Shown: in pieces, positions 23,391 through 34,931 of the stretch | Position numbering within the stretch: position 1 is the stretch's first letter | Layout of the letters: each line of letters begins with the position of its first letter | Assembly: GCA_943735955.1 (NCBI GenBank) | Contig: OX030957.1 | Span: forward strand, 1,427,001-1,491,000 | Origin: Piscicola geometra | Lineage: Eukaryota; Annelida; Clitellata; Hirudinida; Piscicolidae | Length of the DNA: 64,000 bases | Direction: 5' to 3' | Notes under the pieces: model-generated | What the model was told of the DNA's origin: nothing | Database searches by the model: none | What the model saw: the letters and a program-made list of their open reading frames with translations, nothing else | Program-made: the position numbers and the translations under genes

Positions 23391-24489
23391 ATGTCTGCTT
23401 CTGAAAATGGAAGTAGTTTTGAATACGTTGAAGGTAATTAATTATTTTTTTATTTTACCTTTTTTAAAAATTGACATAATTGCTTCTGTTAAGCCTTAAC
23501 AATTAAGGGCTCTTCATTGAAGAATATAATAAAATTCCCTAATGATTTTCATGTTTATCTTTTATTTTTTGGATAAACGACGCAATATAAACAGTAAATA
23601 TAAAATGCTCCATGAACTCTCAGACCTGCAACCCGTCAAGTCGACTGACATCTCGACATCAACTCTCCAGAAGCTTTTACTGGACGCCCAGAATGACACT
23701 TCTTCCAGAATCTCTTCATACACCGGCAGGTAGCTTGCGTGCATGCGTGTATGCTGCTAGGACTTCTTGTCTGCTCATTATCTTGATTTCATAATGCAGC
23801 CACTACCTAATATTATTGATTAGTAATGATTATTTACAGTCCAAAATTTGATAAGGGAAACCTCAGTCTGTCAGTATCATCAGCAGCATCTCATCCACAA
23901 GTAGTGTATAGTTTTTTTTAATCATTTATTATCATCTTATAAACATGTTTTCCAAAATTATCTAAGCATTTTGGAAGGTTTAATAGTTCTGTAATGTTTA
24001 TTATCTAGCTAATCTCTTAAATTGTGGCACCAGGACCAGACTGAGTTGGATTGGGTGTTGGACTGGTCGAGCAGGCCTGAACTCAATCCCAAGTCAGTTC
24101 TTCAGACTTGCTCTTGGTTCTTCATGAAATCATGTAACTTTCCATCACTCAAACGTCCATCCAATCCACACCATCCAGACTGAATGAACTGACCTTCAAG
24201 CATCCTCGTCGCAAGAGGAGAAGAGTCCTCAGCATCCGCAACACTGCCCTCATGAGTCGCATCTCCTCCCTCATGGACGCCTTCCCTTACGTCATCATCA
24301 CTCACGCCATCTCCTTCCTGGCTGGCGCTGCTCTGTGAGTCTTTTAATTTGAGATTTAACCTGGATATAAACTTTATATACCAGTCAAGCTAGGGTCTTT
24401 GGTATATGAAACTATTAAATTGAATTTCTTAATGCTCATCTTTTCTTCATCTTCACAGAGTTTCTTTTTATTTGAGAAGAATTGGTTAA
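23391..24489 (+). CDS. BNIP3: BNIP3/NIX-family mitophagy receptor
   Basis: Exons: 23391-23433, 23624-23729, 23840-23900, 24034-24092, 24179-24334, 24459-24489, all phases matching. The product is about 150 aa. Residues 6-14 (NGSSFEYVE) occupy the place of the LC3-interacting region; the core is F-E-Y-V where vertebrates have W-V-E-L. Next come LQKLLLDAQND followed by a Ser-rich stretch, as in NIX (KILLDAQHES), then WVLDWSSRPE, the family signature, then FKHPRRKRRRVLSIRNTALM, and one C-terminal transmembrane helix with T-H-x3-...-x3-G spacing (FPYVIITHAISFLAG) and a short tail YLRRIG. Known role: an outer mitochondrial membrane, tail-anchored homodimer recruiting LC3/GABARAP for mitophagy. The helix keeps the His and central Gly of the dimer motif; the second Gly is Val. 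Confidence 0.9.
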
Positions 24490-24950
24490 GCATCATCAAC
24501 AACCTCAGTCTGACCACTATCACTTTACCCTCTATCTACTAATAGACGGGTTCCAAACAGTTTTCAACGTTTAATTTACATAATCTATTCCATCATCATC
24601 ATCACCATCAATGACCTACGCCGTGATTTCGAACTCCTTCAATTTCAACTCTTACAACTTGTACACATCAAATGACTCTTTTTGAAAATTTTCTTCAAAT
24701 ATTTTGGATTGTGTACACTTAAAATTGTATTGCGAAAGTGTGAAAAACACAATGAATTTATAGCAATTTACAAAATGAGATTCTCAAAAGATAATATAGT
24801 GGTTTAATCGCAAGAGTTCAAACTTGTATTCCGTCTATTGATCTGCCTGAATGAGGCAATAAAACTAAAGACACAGCCACCAATTTAAACCTCTCCAATA
24901 TTCTGTGAACATCATCATCTCCTATGTCAGCATCATCATCTGCAACTGCC
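24490..24950. other. Convergent 3' region between BNIP3-like and KDM6 genes
   Basis: The two genes end facing each other, 461 bp apart. The interval holds the 3' UTRs; a short (CATCAT) stretch lies near 24593-24612. No other gene is seen. Confidence 0.6.
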
Positions 24951-27900
24951 TTAAAGGAGAGGTGATAGGCGGGTGACGAAGCGCTGGAGACGGGAGCGCA
25001 GTCGATGCAGTTCATACTCCTCGAGCACGTAGAAGTCCTTCAGGGTTGGACTCCTCTTGAGGGCGCACTGCTGACAAAAGACGACGTTCTTGCTGGCGAA
25101 CAAGATGTTGAAGACCTCGCTCTGGTGGTGGTTGCGATCGAGGTGGTTAATGTGGTAGTGGCGGTGCATGTGGTAGTGGTGCTGGTGTTAGTAGAGGTGA
25201 AGTTGGTGAAATGACGTCTATTCCATTCCTTCACATCTCGAGTTTTTACTGACTAAATACGAATGAAAAATTGTATTTCCAAACAGTGGCATGAGATCTT
25301 TTTTTCTGTGATATAGCCTATAACTGAAGGCAGCTATAAAAAAGATTCATTAAAGTCATTGTATCACCCATTGTGGGCACGCGATGGTGTGGTGGAAATT
25401 AAAACTTCACACTCACGAGACACACGGCACAATAGTGGGCGATGTCGGTGGGCAGTCTGTTCTGATGGATGATCTGTCGGTTCAGTCGGGCACACTCCTC
25501 CACCACCGCCTCCATCCTTCTCAGGTCCCTCTGCAGCACCAACATCACTGCTACGAGCAGTTCTCTGTGAACGTGAAGATGATGAAGATGCTAGTGGTGG
25601 TGGTGATGATGATGATGACAATGATGATGAACTGAAACACACATTGCTTGTACGAATGCACTGAGACTCACTTGTGCTCCTGCGTGAAGAATGGAAGAGT
25701 GGCCTGCTCACCAGCTACGTCACCACCCTGCTTCCTCCCAGCCTCAACACCCTCCTCCCCTCCTCCTCCTTGCCCCTCCTGCAGGAAGAAGGAGAGGAGG
25801 TTCCAGGAGAGTTGCATCATGGGCACGATTGACTTGTAGGGCGGCTCTTGTTGGTTCAGGTGGTAGCGGTGCATGGCGCTCTTGTACTGGTAGGCGGTGA
25901 ACGAGCCGACGTTCCAAGCGATGTTGTTGCACCAGCCCTGTCAGGGGAAGGCAATGATACAATACAGTTCAACGAAACGCCATCGATGAAGATTATCAAC
26001 TTGGCGAGCTTCGAAGACATAATACGTCCCCACCTCCACCTCCCCACCTCCATAATCTTTCACCCCCTTCCTCTCCACTCTCCACCCTCCCCCCACCCTC
26101 ACTCACCAAAGCTTGCACCCAATGCACGGTTCCAGGACCCACCCAGACGGTGTCCCCGGGCAGTTGGAGAAGGTGGTAAAAGGGGATGTCAGCTTGTCTC
26201 AAGTCATCCACGTCAGGCCACCAGGCGCTCGAGTCGGGGTTCAAGCCTCTCCTGTAGGTGGGTGGGTGGGTGGGTGGGTGGGAGAGGGCAGATCCAAAAA
26301 TTCAGTGTTGTATTCTTGTGGGGAGGGGTCGTTGGGGGAAGGTGTTTGGAGGTGAAGATGCGTTATAACTGCATCCAGGCTTTACCAATAAGAGGCATTA
26401 ATTACAATATAAAAGTCAATAATTATTATCGATGATTGTCCATCGAATTGGACGTACTTCTTGCACATTCGACAGATGGCAGGCCACGACTCCTTCGGCA
26501 CGCAGAACCACTCGCACGAACCAGGTCCTATGTTGACGTTGATGGCTGAGAAGTTGTTGTTCTCCTGGTGACCTTGGGGTGGGTGGTGTGATGAGTGAGA
26601 GGGTGGGTGGGAGAGATAGTGATGGGATGGGTGAGAGAGATGGTATGGAGAGAAGATTGGTGAGAGAGAGGTTGATTTTGAAGTGGTATAGAGATATTGA
26701 TGGGGTGGGTGAGGAAGATGTAGAAGCGAAGTGGTTGAAATGGTGTAAGGGAAAAGAAGTAATGGAATTGGACAAGGCACCAGTGGTTCGACAGCCTGGC
26801 ACCTTCATGTACAGCTGCACAGTGTTCACGCCTAAGACACTGTGTCCAATGTGGTTCAGCATGTTCTTGTGTGGGCAGGTAACCTTGGGAGAGGAGGGAA
26901 TGTGGCAGGAAGTGGGTGAAAAGGAAGGAATGGAGGGAAATCAAACCATTGCAGATTGGATATTGGAAAAAGTGAGAAGTGAAAGTGGAAAAGAATGGAT
27001 GAGAGGGACGGAGGAAGAGTGAAGTGAAGTGATGGAAGTAAGCAGGTCACCTTGAGGAAGTCAGGCAGTTTGTTGACCTCATTGATCTGCTCGTGCCAGT
27101 GTAGGGGACTCGAGAGATCAAGGTTCGTGGCGAAGCTGATGTGTTCTTCTCTGCGGAGATGTCATGGTGTGGTGTGGTGTGGGAGGAATGAAGGGGAAGT
27201 TTGAATATGTCGTGATAGTTGAGTCAAGGATGATGAAGTGGTGCTCACTTGACTGATTGACTCTTGCTCGAGTTGGCCTCGATGAGAAGTGATTTGGCCT
27301 TCACCTGAGGGTAACACTAAGTTTAATTCCCGCCAAAATGATGCCACAATGGCGGCACTACACACTGCACTTACGAAGGAGAGCGCCTGGTACTGCGCGT
27401 AAGCGTCGATCGTCATGCTGGAAGGGTGGCTCGGAAAGTGCCATGAAGATTTGGCATTGTTCTTTGTCTTTGTGCTTGTATGGCTGCTTGTATGGGTGTT
27501 TGTATGGCTGCTTGTATGGGTGTTTGTCGTGCTGCAGTGGTTATTCACGACAAAGTCTTTGGCAGCAGCATCATCATCATGACCAGCAGACTCCTCCCCT
27601 GCCTTCTCAGAGCGGGCTTCCTTGCCCCTCTGGAGCGGGAGTTTGCATGAGGTTTGTGGTCTGGCGAGGCCCCTCCGAGGCTGCACTCGAATCTCCATGC
27701 TGCAGTCGCCATTCTGCTTCCTGAGACTGGTGGTCGAGAAGATCTCCAGTCCTGTGTGGCAGAGGTTGTGATGGATGGTGAGGAGTCATCAGGATTTATC
27801 CTCATGACCTCTCTATATTGTGTACACATGAATTTTTCTTCTCTTTTATCTTCATAAGAGCATTATCAACTTCTAAAACATGAAAAAAGAAAAAAACTAC

Positions 27901-29689
27901 AACAACAAACAACAACATCAACAACCTAAACATCATCAACAACAACAACAGAGACGTACTCAAGTCAAGGACACGACACAGGCCCCTGATGAGACAGCAG
28001 TCCTGGGGAAGGACGTATGCCGCCAAGTGCTCACTGTTCGCCTCCTGTCTGTTGCCGATCTGAAGGTGGAGTGGTGGTGAGGATAGAAGTAGCATGGGTA
28101 TGACAGCCCGAAGATTCCCTGGAAGCAGAAGAGCCTGGCACAAGTTTCGAAGCACATGCCGCATGAAAGCCTCTGTTGGCGTCGACAATCGCACCTTCAA
28201 AAAGAATTCACGCTGATGCGAAATTTCGATAAAATATCAACAACTAGCCAAGGAGTCACCGTGCATGGAGGCGTGCATAAATGCGACACAGAAGAATAAA
28301 GCAGGAGTTGGTTTGAAAGTGACGAAGAGGAAATAATGATGATCTGCTACTCACGCTGATGAGAGGGGTGGAAAGGAAGGAGAACGCCTTCTTTTCGGAA
28401 GTTTGTTTCGCTTGCTGTTTTGTTGGTTGATGTTGTAGTTTGGTTGGTTGTTGTTGTTGTGGTTGTTGTGACTGTGGTTGTTGTTGTTGTGGTTGTTGTG
28501 ACTGTGGTTGTTGTTGTTGTGGTAGTTGTGACTGTGGTTTTGATGATTGATGAGGTTGTTGTGGTTTTTTTTGAAGCACTGTGGGCTGATGCATGAGATG
28601 AAGGTCTGCTATTTTCTGTTGCAAGTCATGCTTGGTTGAGAGTTGATTTGATGATGATGATACAGACTGCAGTGGTTGTTGTGGCTTGGCAGATGGAATG
28701 GCACTTGTTGGAAGCTCTTGTGCACTGATGCTGGCTGTTTGAATGGAAGAATATAAAATACTATCAGAAAGTAGTGATTGAGGAAGTAGCAAGGAAGACA
28801 CACTTGATTCCATGGCTGGTGAGAGTTTTGGTGCTTGCTGTGGTGGCAGAAGAGGGTGCTTAGTGGGATGAAGTGGATTGGTGGTTGGATGGGAATTGGT
28901 GTGTAGAAGGTCTCTTTCTTGATGCTTTGAGTTCTCAGGAATGGAAAGTGTCTTGGAATGTGGTGGTGCACCAGTGGTGATTTCTTGAGTCTTCTTGTGG
29001 CTACAGTCATGCAGTTGTGGTGCAGACGCCAAAACACCTTCCTGAATAAGTTCTGACGGATTTCTTTTGGCGTCCTGTTTGAAGCGCAGCTTAGCTAACT
29101 CTTCCACCAAACCTTCTGGGAGTTCTTCTCTTGTGACTGCTGTCTCTTCTCTGGTGACAGCACACTTGCCTTCCCCTTTCCTCTCCTCCTCATGCAGATG
29201 TGGGATGATTTGAGACTGTTTGGAATTCAAAAAAGCCTCATTTTGAGTATTTGCAAGATTTTTGTGTTGTTTTAGATAGGTTCTTGAAGGACCCTCACAG
29301 ATCTTGTCAGCAGTCAGGCTTGCATCATTCTCATCCTTCCTTGGCACATCTCTCCCAATCGAGCTCTTGTTCTTCTTCGGAGCTACTTTGGAGGTCTTGG
29401 TTATTGAGAAATCCCTTCCGATATTGCACTTCTCAGCCTCGCACCTTTGTGTGTTCTGCTCATTGATGACTTTGTGGTCCAAGGGAGCCTTCTGGAGGGC
29501 TTTAGTTTGCAGTGATGGAGTGGTGCATGGCAGAGTGATCGTGGATGGTTGATGCACAGGTGGCTCGGATGAGTGTTGGGATGGGATGGTGTGAAGATGT
29601 GTGAGTTTGCTGGAGAGTTGAGGAGATGCAGGCACTTGTTGCAGATGTTGGTTGAAGGCTGTTTCTGGACTAGAAACCCACTCACTCTT
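24951..29689 (-). CDS. KDM6A: KDM6/UTX-type JmjC histone H3K27 demethylase (C-terminal part)
   Basis: Exons in transcript order: 29689-28355, 28194-27960, 27751-27375, 27304-27249, 27150-27051, 26883-26781, 26572-26458, 26251-26107, 25937-25672, 25564-25417, 25121-24951. The first is a long disordered exon rich in Ser/Gln/Pro with [10 protein letters not shown] repeats. Then come [32 protein letters not shown] and FATNLDLSS, matching the UTX linker. The JmjC core has [20 protein letters not shown] (Fe-binding His and Glu), [10 protein letters not shown] and GTVHWVQA (third Fe ligand). [11 protein letters not shown] and the GATA-like zinc module with HYCAVC and FCQQC follow. Known role: 2-oxoglutarate/Fe(II) demethylase removing H3K27me2/3. 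The N-terminal TPR region of UTX is not visible here, so the gene may start upstream or resemble the TPR-less JMJD3 form. The 28194-27960 exon is longer than the family equivalent and may contain an unrecognised intron. Confidence 0.93.
28436..28530 (-). repeat. Coding CAA/CAG-rich repeat (Gln tract) in KDM6
   Basis: Three near-identical 33-bp units on the plus strand read as GTTGTTGTTGTGGTTGTTGT plus a variable end; on the gene strand they encode repeated [10 protein letters not shown] units. Confidence 0.88.
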
Positions 29690-30840
29690 CAAAGAATTAG
29701 TATGATGTTATATTTTTTTAAAAATTTATTTATTATTTTTTTATATATAAAAAATTATTATCTTTTTCTATGATTAGTGGAATGTTTATTTAAAAACCTC
29801 ATAAACAGTCTAAACTTTTGCAACCATTACAATAACATCATTTTTGAGTTTATTATAGTAGGTCAAACTTATTGAGCGTTGAAAACTCATGCATGGCCTT
29901 GGGAATACTTGGAAAGCTCAAATTAAGTTCCTGCTTATTTGCATGATGAAAATTTGCAGCCCAAGAATCCTTGAAGCTCAGATGAGTTAAATGCCATTAT
30001 ATAATAATAAAAAAGGGAATAATAATAATGCTTATTATTAATCCAATTGCTATATATTATTTAATATGATCAAAATAATGTAAAAGCTTTCAAGCAAAAT
30101 GAATGTGTGAAATATGCAAATTTAAAAATGATTTCAAATCAGGTTTGTGCAACTATCCTTAACAGATACGTTTTAATTATTAAAACTTGCTTGAAAGCTT
30201 TTAAAATTTAATTAAAATTTAATTGATATTTAACCTTATTTGCATGCACTAAGTTAATGTTGCAAATCTGCAAAAATTATTGAAAAATTTTAAATTATTT
30301 ATTTAAAAATAAAATTTTAAGTGCATACTTGACTTTTCTTTTTAAGAACGATTTTCAATTTATTTGCTTTCTTCTTTTTAACGTTAGCTAGCATACTTTT
30401 TTGCGGCGCAAAAACTCAGATATCACTTGAAAGCTTAAAATGCAAAAGAGCGCGTGCAGATGCAAACAAATGGTTTTGTTACCCAGCGTCGCCTGCATTG
30501 TCCAGCCTCCAAGTTTGTGCAATTGTGAGCTTGGATGAGCAAAGGTAAATTTAAGTAACAATTTGAAATTAAGTAATTTCAAGTCTTTAAAAGAAAAAAA
30601 GTTCTTGATGTTTTTAAAATTATAGTTTTTTATAATAAAACCCTTCATTTAAATAAGGGTATTCATTTTTAAACTTGATTTAAAAGTCTTATTTTTGTTC
30701 AAATTTTTTACAAACTTGTTTAACCATCATTTTGAACTCTTACTTTAAAAATGAGTAGTTAAAAAAATAATTAAAATGTTGTTTTCAATGAAATTATAAG
30801 CGAATAGTATTGCTCTTTCCTTTGAGTTCCTAGTACATAA
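29690..30840. other. AT-rich spacer upstream of KDM6
   Basis: No convincing exon found. An 86-codon minus-strand ORF at 30388-30648 shows no domain and no TPR pattern. A TACTAAT branch-point-like sequence sits about 15 bases before the KDM6 exon start at 29689, supporting an intron to an unseen upstream exon. Confidence 0.5.
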
Positions 30841-30924
30841 GTCAGGATGGCCGAGCGGTCTAAGGCGCTGCGTTCAGGTCGCAGTCTGGTTCTCCAGGCG
30901 TGGGTTCAAATCCCACTTCTGACA
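30841..30924 (+). tRNA. trnL-CAG: tRNA-Leu (anticodon CAG)
   Basis: A complete 84-base tRNA without intron. Acceptor arm GTCAGGA pairs with TTCTGAC (one G-T), followed by the discriminator A. Box A TGGCCGAGCGG and box B GGTTCAAATCC are present. The anticodon loop reads TTCAGGT with CAG, and there is a long class II variable arm. A TTTTTT run four bases downstream serves as the Pol III terminator. It decodes CUG leucine codons. Confidence 0.97.
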
Positions 30925-31865
30925 ATGTTTTTTAAACATTAATATATTTTAACTGAACAAAAATTATTATTTTACTTTCTTAGTTCACACGAACTTGCTT
31001 ATGTTTAAATTTGCAATTCATAGAATTTTTTTCTTTACTTCAGTCTTTTCTTTTTAAAATAAACGAAAAACAGAAAAAATATTGATTTTACTTTACCTTT
31101 ATGGTTTTCTTTGTGCCACAAAAATAATTATTTTTTCCTATTGTTTTGAAGTGGCAAAAAGATTTTTAAACTAAGAAATTAATACCGTGTAATCAGCTCA
31201 GGCTCTTGTTTTAGAAGCGTTATCTAGGCTCACCCTAATTGTTCATCTTTTATCGGAGAATGTTTACCTTATTAAATGAATGATAATTAAATATTAATCT
31301 AAAAATTTAATTTTTTTTGTTGATAAAAATAATAACGAAAATTAATTGGTTCAAGCCAATTATGATTCTTTAAGTCAACAGTTTTTATGAATTGTCATAC
31401 ACTTTTATATTTCTGGCATATTGAGTTCATATCGACGAAGTTGCCCTAATGTGAAATGGGAGTAGAATCCATATTTTCTAACAAGAACAGGATTTTCAAA
31501 GCCTGATATACGACTAGACTTCTCATTGATATTCTAATGTTTTAATGGGGTTCAATGGTAAGTAGCTAGTTCCAATCATTATCCAGTCAGATGTCAATAA
31601 AATCTTTTTGTTTGAATACACTTATCAGAAGTATCGGCAAGATTCTAGTTGCTTCTTATTAGGCCTGTGTTCAGTGTAAAGTCATTAAGACGAAAAACAT
31701 TACCATCAACATCATCATCATCATCATCGTCGTCATCATAATGAGTATCATCATCAAAGGTAGTCTAAAAGAATGGTATACATTCTGTTTTATCAATTTA
31801 TTGTAGATGTATCCTCGAGAATTTGCCGAAGTATCAACGTGTTGTTGAGGAGATAAATGGGCGTC
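30925..31865. other. Spacer between tRNA-Leu and LRR gene
   Basis: AT-rich, with a short (CATCAT) tract near 31706-31735. No coding feature was recognised. Confidence 0.55.
30928..30933 (+). terminator. Pol III terminator of tRNA-Leu
   Basis: Six T residues just after the tRNA 3' end, the normal Pol III stop. Confidence 0.85.
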
Positions 31866-33653
31866 TTATATACTCTTTCTTTCTTTTTCATCATCCCCCC
31901 TCTTAAACCTTCTTCTCGTTCTTAAAACGTCGTCTCTCGAAAGAGCCATCACAGGCCTTCCGTGCAGTCTGTCCGGAGAGTGGCACAGGATGTTGGAAGC
32001 CTCGTGGAACGTGACGCTGTTGTTCCGAATCCACTCGGCCAGCCACAGAATGCCTCTATCGCACTTCCAAGGATTGAGGATGATGTTGACGAAAGTGAGG
32101 TTTTTCATGCTATAGCGCAGTCTTTTAGAAAGTTTCTCAAGACCTGTCCCCATGATGTTCAAGTGCCGTACTGAGGCGATGGTGCTACCGTGGTGTGGAG
32201 CAGAAAGGAGTTTCGATGCGATGGTGGCACTGTTGCTGAGATCGAGGTAGAGAAGGTTTTCGAGGTTGGCGAAAGCAGCGACGTCAGTGGCGCCCACCAC
32301 CGAAGCCACCTTCAGAATATGCAGACTGGCAGTCGAAAGGAAACAGTCTGCTTCGAAGAGGTGGATGGGGTTGAAGGAAAGATCGAGCATCTGCAGGTTG
32401 TGACTTCTCCAGAAAAGGTCGGAACTGATCTTCCTGATGCTGTTGTGGCTCATGTCCAACTGCTTCAGTGCGGGTAGCTTCTGGAAGGCGCCTGTCTCGA
32501 TGTGCCTGATGCGGTTGTGGCCCAGAAATACTTGCGCCAGTTTGTATTTGCTTTTGAATACTTTAGACTTGAGAGTTTTAATTCTGTTGTGGACCGCGTG
32601 GATGCTAACAATCCTCTTGGGCATCATGCTGGGCAGTCTCTTCAGTCTGTTCCTGCTGATGAAGAGTTCTCGCAGGTGGGGCAGGCAGTTGAAGGCGTAG
32701 TCAGAGAGCTTTTCTATGCGGTTGTCGTTCAGGAGGAGCACGTTGACGACGTTGGGACGAGCGAAGTCGCTCTCTGAAATGGCGCTGATTTTGTTGTTGG
32801 CAAGTCGGAGGTCCTTGAGGTGTTGGGGCGTGTGCTTGGCTACCTCACTAAGGTGACATCCCGTCAGATCCAGATGCTCCAGCAAAAGGTTTGTTTGAAG
32901 GAACAGGTGTTTGAGTGGGTTGTGGTTGAGGAGGAGACTTTGCAGCGATGACATGCGGTTAAAGGCGCTATTGTCGATGAACTTCAGCCTGTTGTGGCTC
33001 AAATCCAGCTTTAAAAGCTTCGTGTTTCCGTGGAAGGTGTAGTTGCTGATGGAGCTTAGTTTGTTGTGGGAGAGACCTAGTATGACTAGATTGGCCATGT
33101 AGCTGACGACTCCTCCCACTAGATGCAGTGCATTCCGGTCCAGATACAACTCTTCGGTTGCCACCAGGTGTCTGAAGGCGTAGGGACTCAGACGTCTGAG
33201 ACGGTTTTTGGTGAGGTTGAGAACTCTCAGACTGGATAGGCCCCTGAACGACCACATCTCAATGTCCGCTAATCTGTTATCGCTCAACTGTAGTTCTTGC
33301 AAAGAAGGTAGGTGTGCCAAATCCGATCTTTTAATTTGTTTCAAACTGGTCTTTGTCATTTCGAAGTACTGCAGGTTTCTGGGTAGAGGGTTGGAAAGCT
33401 TGTGAAGTTTGCGACTCGAGCAGGAGATAGAGGTGGGTTGACAGTGACACGAAGAGGGACATTTAAAAGGTGTCCTACTGAATATGCCTTTATGGAACTT
33501 AGTATACCCATCGTTGGATATGTTCTTTGGTGTGACAAATGAAGACTTCTTTTGAGTGTTTCGCCCAGAATCTAAATTAGCTTCACTAGAAAAATCAATG
33601 CAAGGGCTTATTGTGATAACAGTGCAAATCATGAAAAAGTTTAAAAGATTCAT
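31866..33653 (-). CDS. Secreted leucine-rich-repeat protein, intronless
   Basis: One 595-codon ORF, ATG at 33653. It has a signal peptide (MNLLNFFMICTVITISPCI), a spacer, then an N-terminal Cys cap CPSSCHCQPTSISC. About 15 LRRs of the LxxLxLxxNxL type follow (for example LQELQLSDNRL, LLKLDLSHNRL, LKQLDMSHNSI). The C-terminal Cys cap is NPWKCDRGILWLAEWI...NILCHSPDRLHG. There is no transmembrane helix or GPI-like tail; the end is basic (RTRRRFKRGDDEKERKSI) and contains a furin-like RRRFKR. It is probably an extracellular matrix or cell-recognition protein of the typical LRR class. I cannot assign an orthologue. Its neighbours have many introns, so an intronless ORF of this size is notable and may reflect retroposition. 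Confidence 0.88.
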   Translation of the reverse strand: MNLLNFFMICTVITISPCIDFSSEANLDSGRNTQKKSSFVTPKNISNDGYTKFHKGIFSRTPFKCPSSCHCQPTSISCSSRKLHKLSNPLPRNLQYFEMTKTSLKQIKRSDLAHLPSLQELQLSDNRLADIEMWSFRGLSSLRVLNLTKNRLRRLSPYAFRHLVATEELYLDRNALHLVGGVVSYMANLVILGLSHNKLSSISNYTFHGNTKLLKLDLSHNRLKFIDNSAFNRMSSLQSLLLNHNPLKHLFLQTNLLLEHLDLTGCHLSEVAKHTPQHLKDLRLANNKISAISESDFARPNVVNVLLLNDNRIEKLSDYAFNCLPHLRELFISRNRLKRLPSMMPKRIVSIHAVHNRIKTLKSKVFKSKYKLAQVFLGHNRIRHIETGAFQKLPALKQLDMSHNSIRKISSDLFWRSHNLQMLDLSFNPIHLFEADCFLSTASLHILKVASVVGATDVAAFANLENLLYLDLSNSATIASKLLSAPHHGSTIASVRHLNIMGTGLEKLSKRLRYSMKNLTFVNIILNPWKCDRGILWLAEWIRNNSVTFHEASNILCHSPDRLHGRPVMALSRDDVLRTRRRFKRGDDEKERKSI

Positions 33654-34500
33654 CTTTGTAATTCCACATATGTTAGAGATTGGCTTAGTCCTGAAACAAA
33701 CTGTTCTTTAAATGGAACTATCCATCAAACTTTTAAGAAACCACTTTCAAATTTTTTGTAAAAATACTAAAAATTGATTTTATAACGAGTGCTTTTGTCT
33801 GCAGGAGTATTGTGGCAGCCTTTAACAAAGTACGTAGTTCGAGAAGGAAGGATGGAGCTTTATAGGAGCCGTTCACTTCACACAAGGTGTGCAAGTACTA
33901 TGCAGTCATTCTATCACATATAACAATGCATCGTATTCTTTCTTCATCAGAACATCGTCATTTTTATTGGAAGATAAATTCCAAATTGACTTTCCGTATT
34001 GAATATCAAAATTAAGTTTTAAAAATCAAATGCTCCCCTGAGTGTTGAAGGCAAAGATTCGATGGAGCAGCACTCAAGTCTCATTTCCACTAATTGAACC
34101 TATTAACGTTTTTATGTTTTAGTCGAAACGCATCATCAGACACTTCGCGTAAAGCCTGAAAAAGCATGCAATTCGCGTAAGGACCAGTTCACATGGTCAA
34201 TACGCGTAATGATTAAAAAATCCCATCTTAACGCGAAAAGCCTGAATGATTTTTCACCACATTTCACGGTTTGAGCGGAACGAAAGCATCAATTCTTTAG
34301 CCATTTGTTGAGCTCCTTTCATTCATTTATATAAATTTTTACAGAGATTACGTGAAGTGTCTGCTTTTTTAAAACTTTACGCAAAATGCCAAGAGTCTGT
34401 ATATGATATACACCCAGTAATGATAACCAAAAACATTATCTTCACTGATAATAATGAGTAAAAATTTATCAATATAATAGTTAACAAAATCGACGTATTC
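33654..34500. other. Upstream region of the LRR gene, no gene recognised
   Basis: AT-rich, with scattered CGCGTAA-containing stretches at about 34147-34235 (several copies of CGCGTAA or TACGCG). No ORF or RNA gene is supported. Confidence 0.4.
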
Positions 34501-34504
34501 CAGG

Positions 34505-34814
34505 AAATGATAAAGAGCAACTTAAACGGCGTTGTATTCGATATTTTTACAATACTTTTTCCGATGATGATTCACAGGGTACTTCAAGCAGACCTACGAT
34601 GGAAGTTTCTAATAAATCAATAAAAAACCAAATTCCTTCTAGCGAACCTCAAATGCTTAAGAATCCTCCAGAATCCACCGACGCAGAATCTCTCAGGACG
34701 ATCAGTGCGGGCTCAATCATGGTGCATATTCTCCATGTGATTCTGCATCTTAAAGCAATTCTTCATCACCGTGCACTACTCGATGTAACTCCCAAAGCAC
34801 AAAGAAGCCAGTGA
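34505..34814 (+). CDS. Possible last exon of an unidentified gene
   Basis: After a plausible acceptor (TATTCCAG at about 34497-34504), a frame of about 100 codons reads NDKEQLKRRCIRYFYNTFSD..., then MEVSNKSIKNQIPSSEP and ends at a stop at 34812-34814. It is Ser/Lys rich with no domain. No matching upstream exon was found. It may be the 3' end of a small gene or a chance frame. Confidence 0.22.
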
Positions 34815-34931
34815 AAAGAGTAGCAGTAGTCATGCAAGTTTAAAATATTGACTCTAATATGCCATAGTATCTTTATACAAAAAATAAGTCAATGAAAATC
34901 AAAGTTCCAATGAAGTTCTTATGCGAGCGAC

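Noticed and set aside
31962..32777. Plus-strand ORFs across the LRR gene
   Set aside because: Antisense shadows of the codon-biased 595-codon minus ORF.
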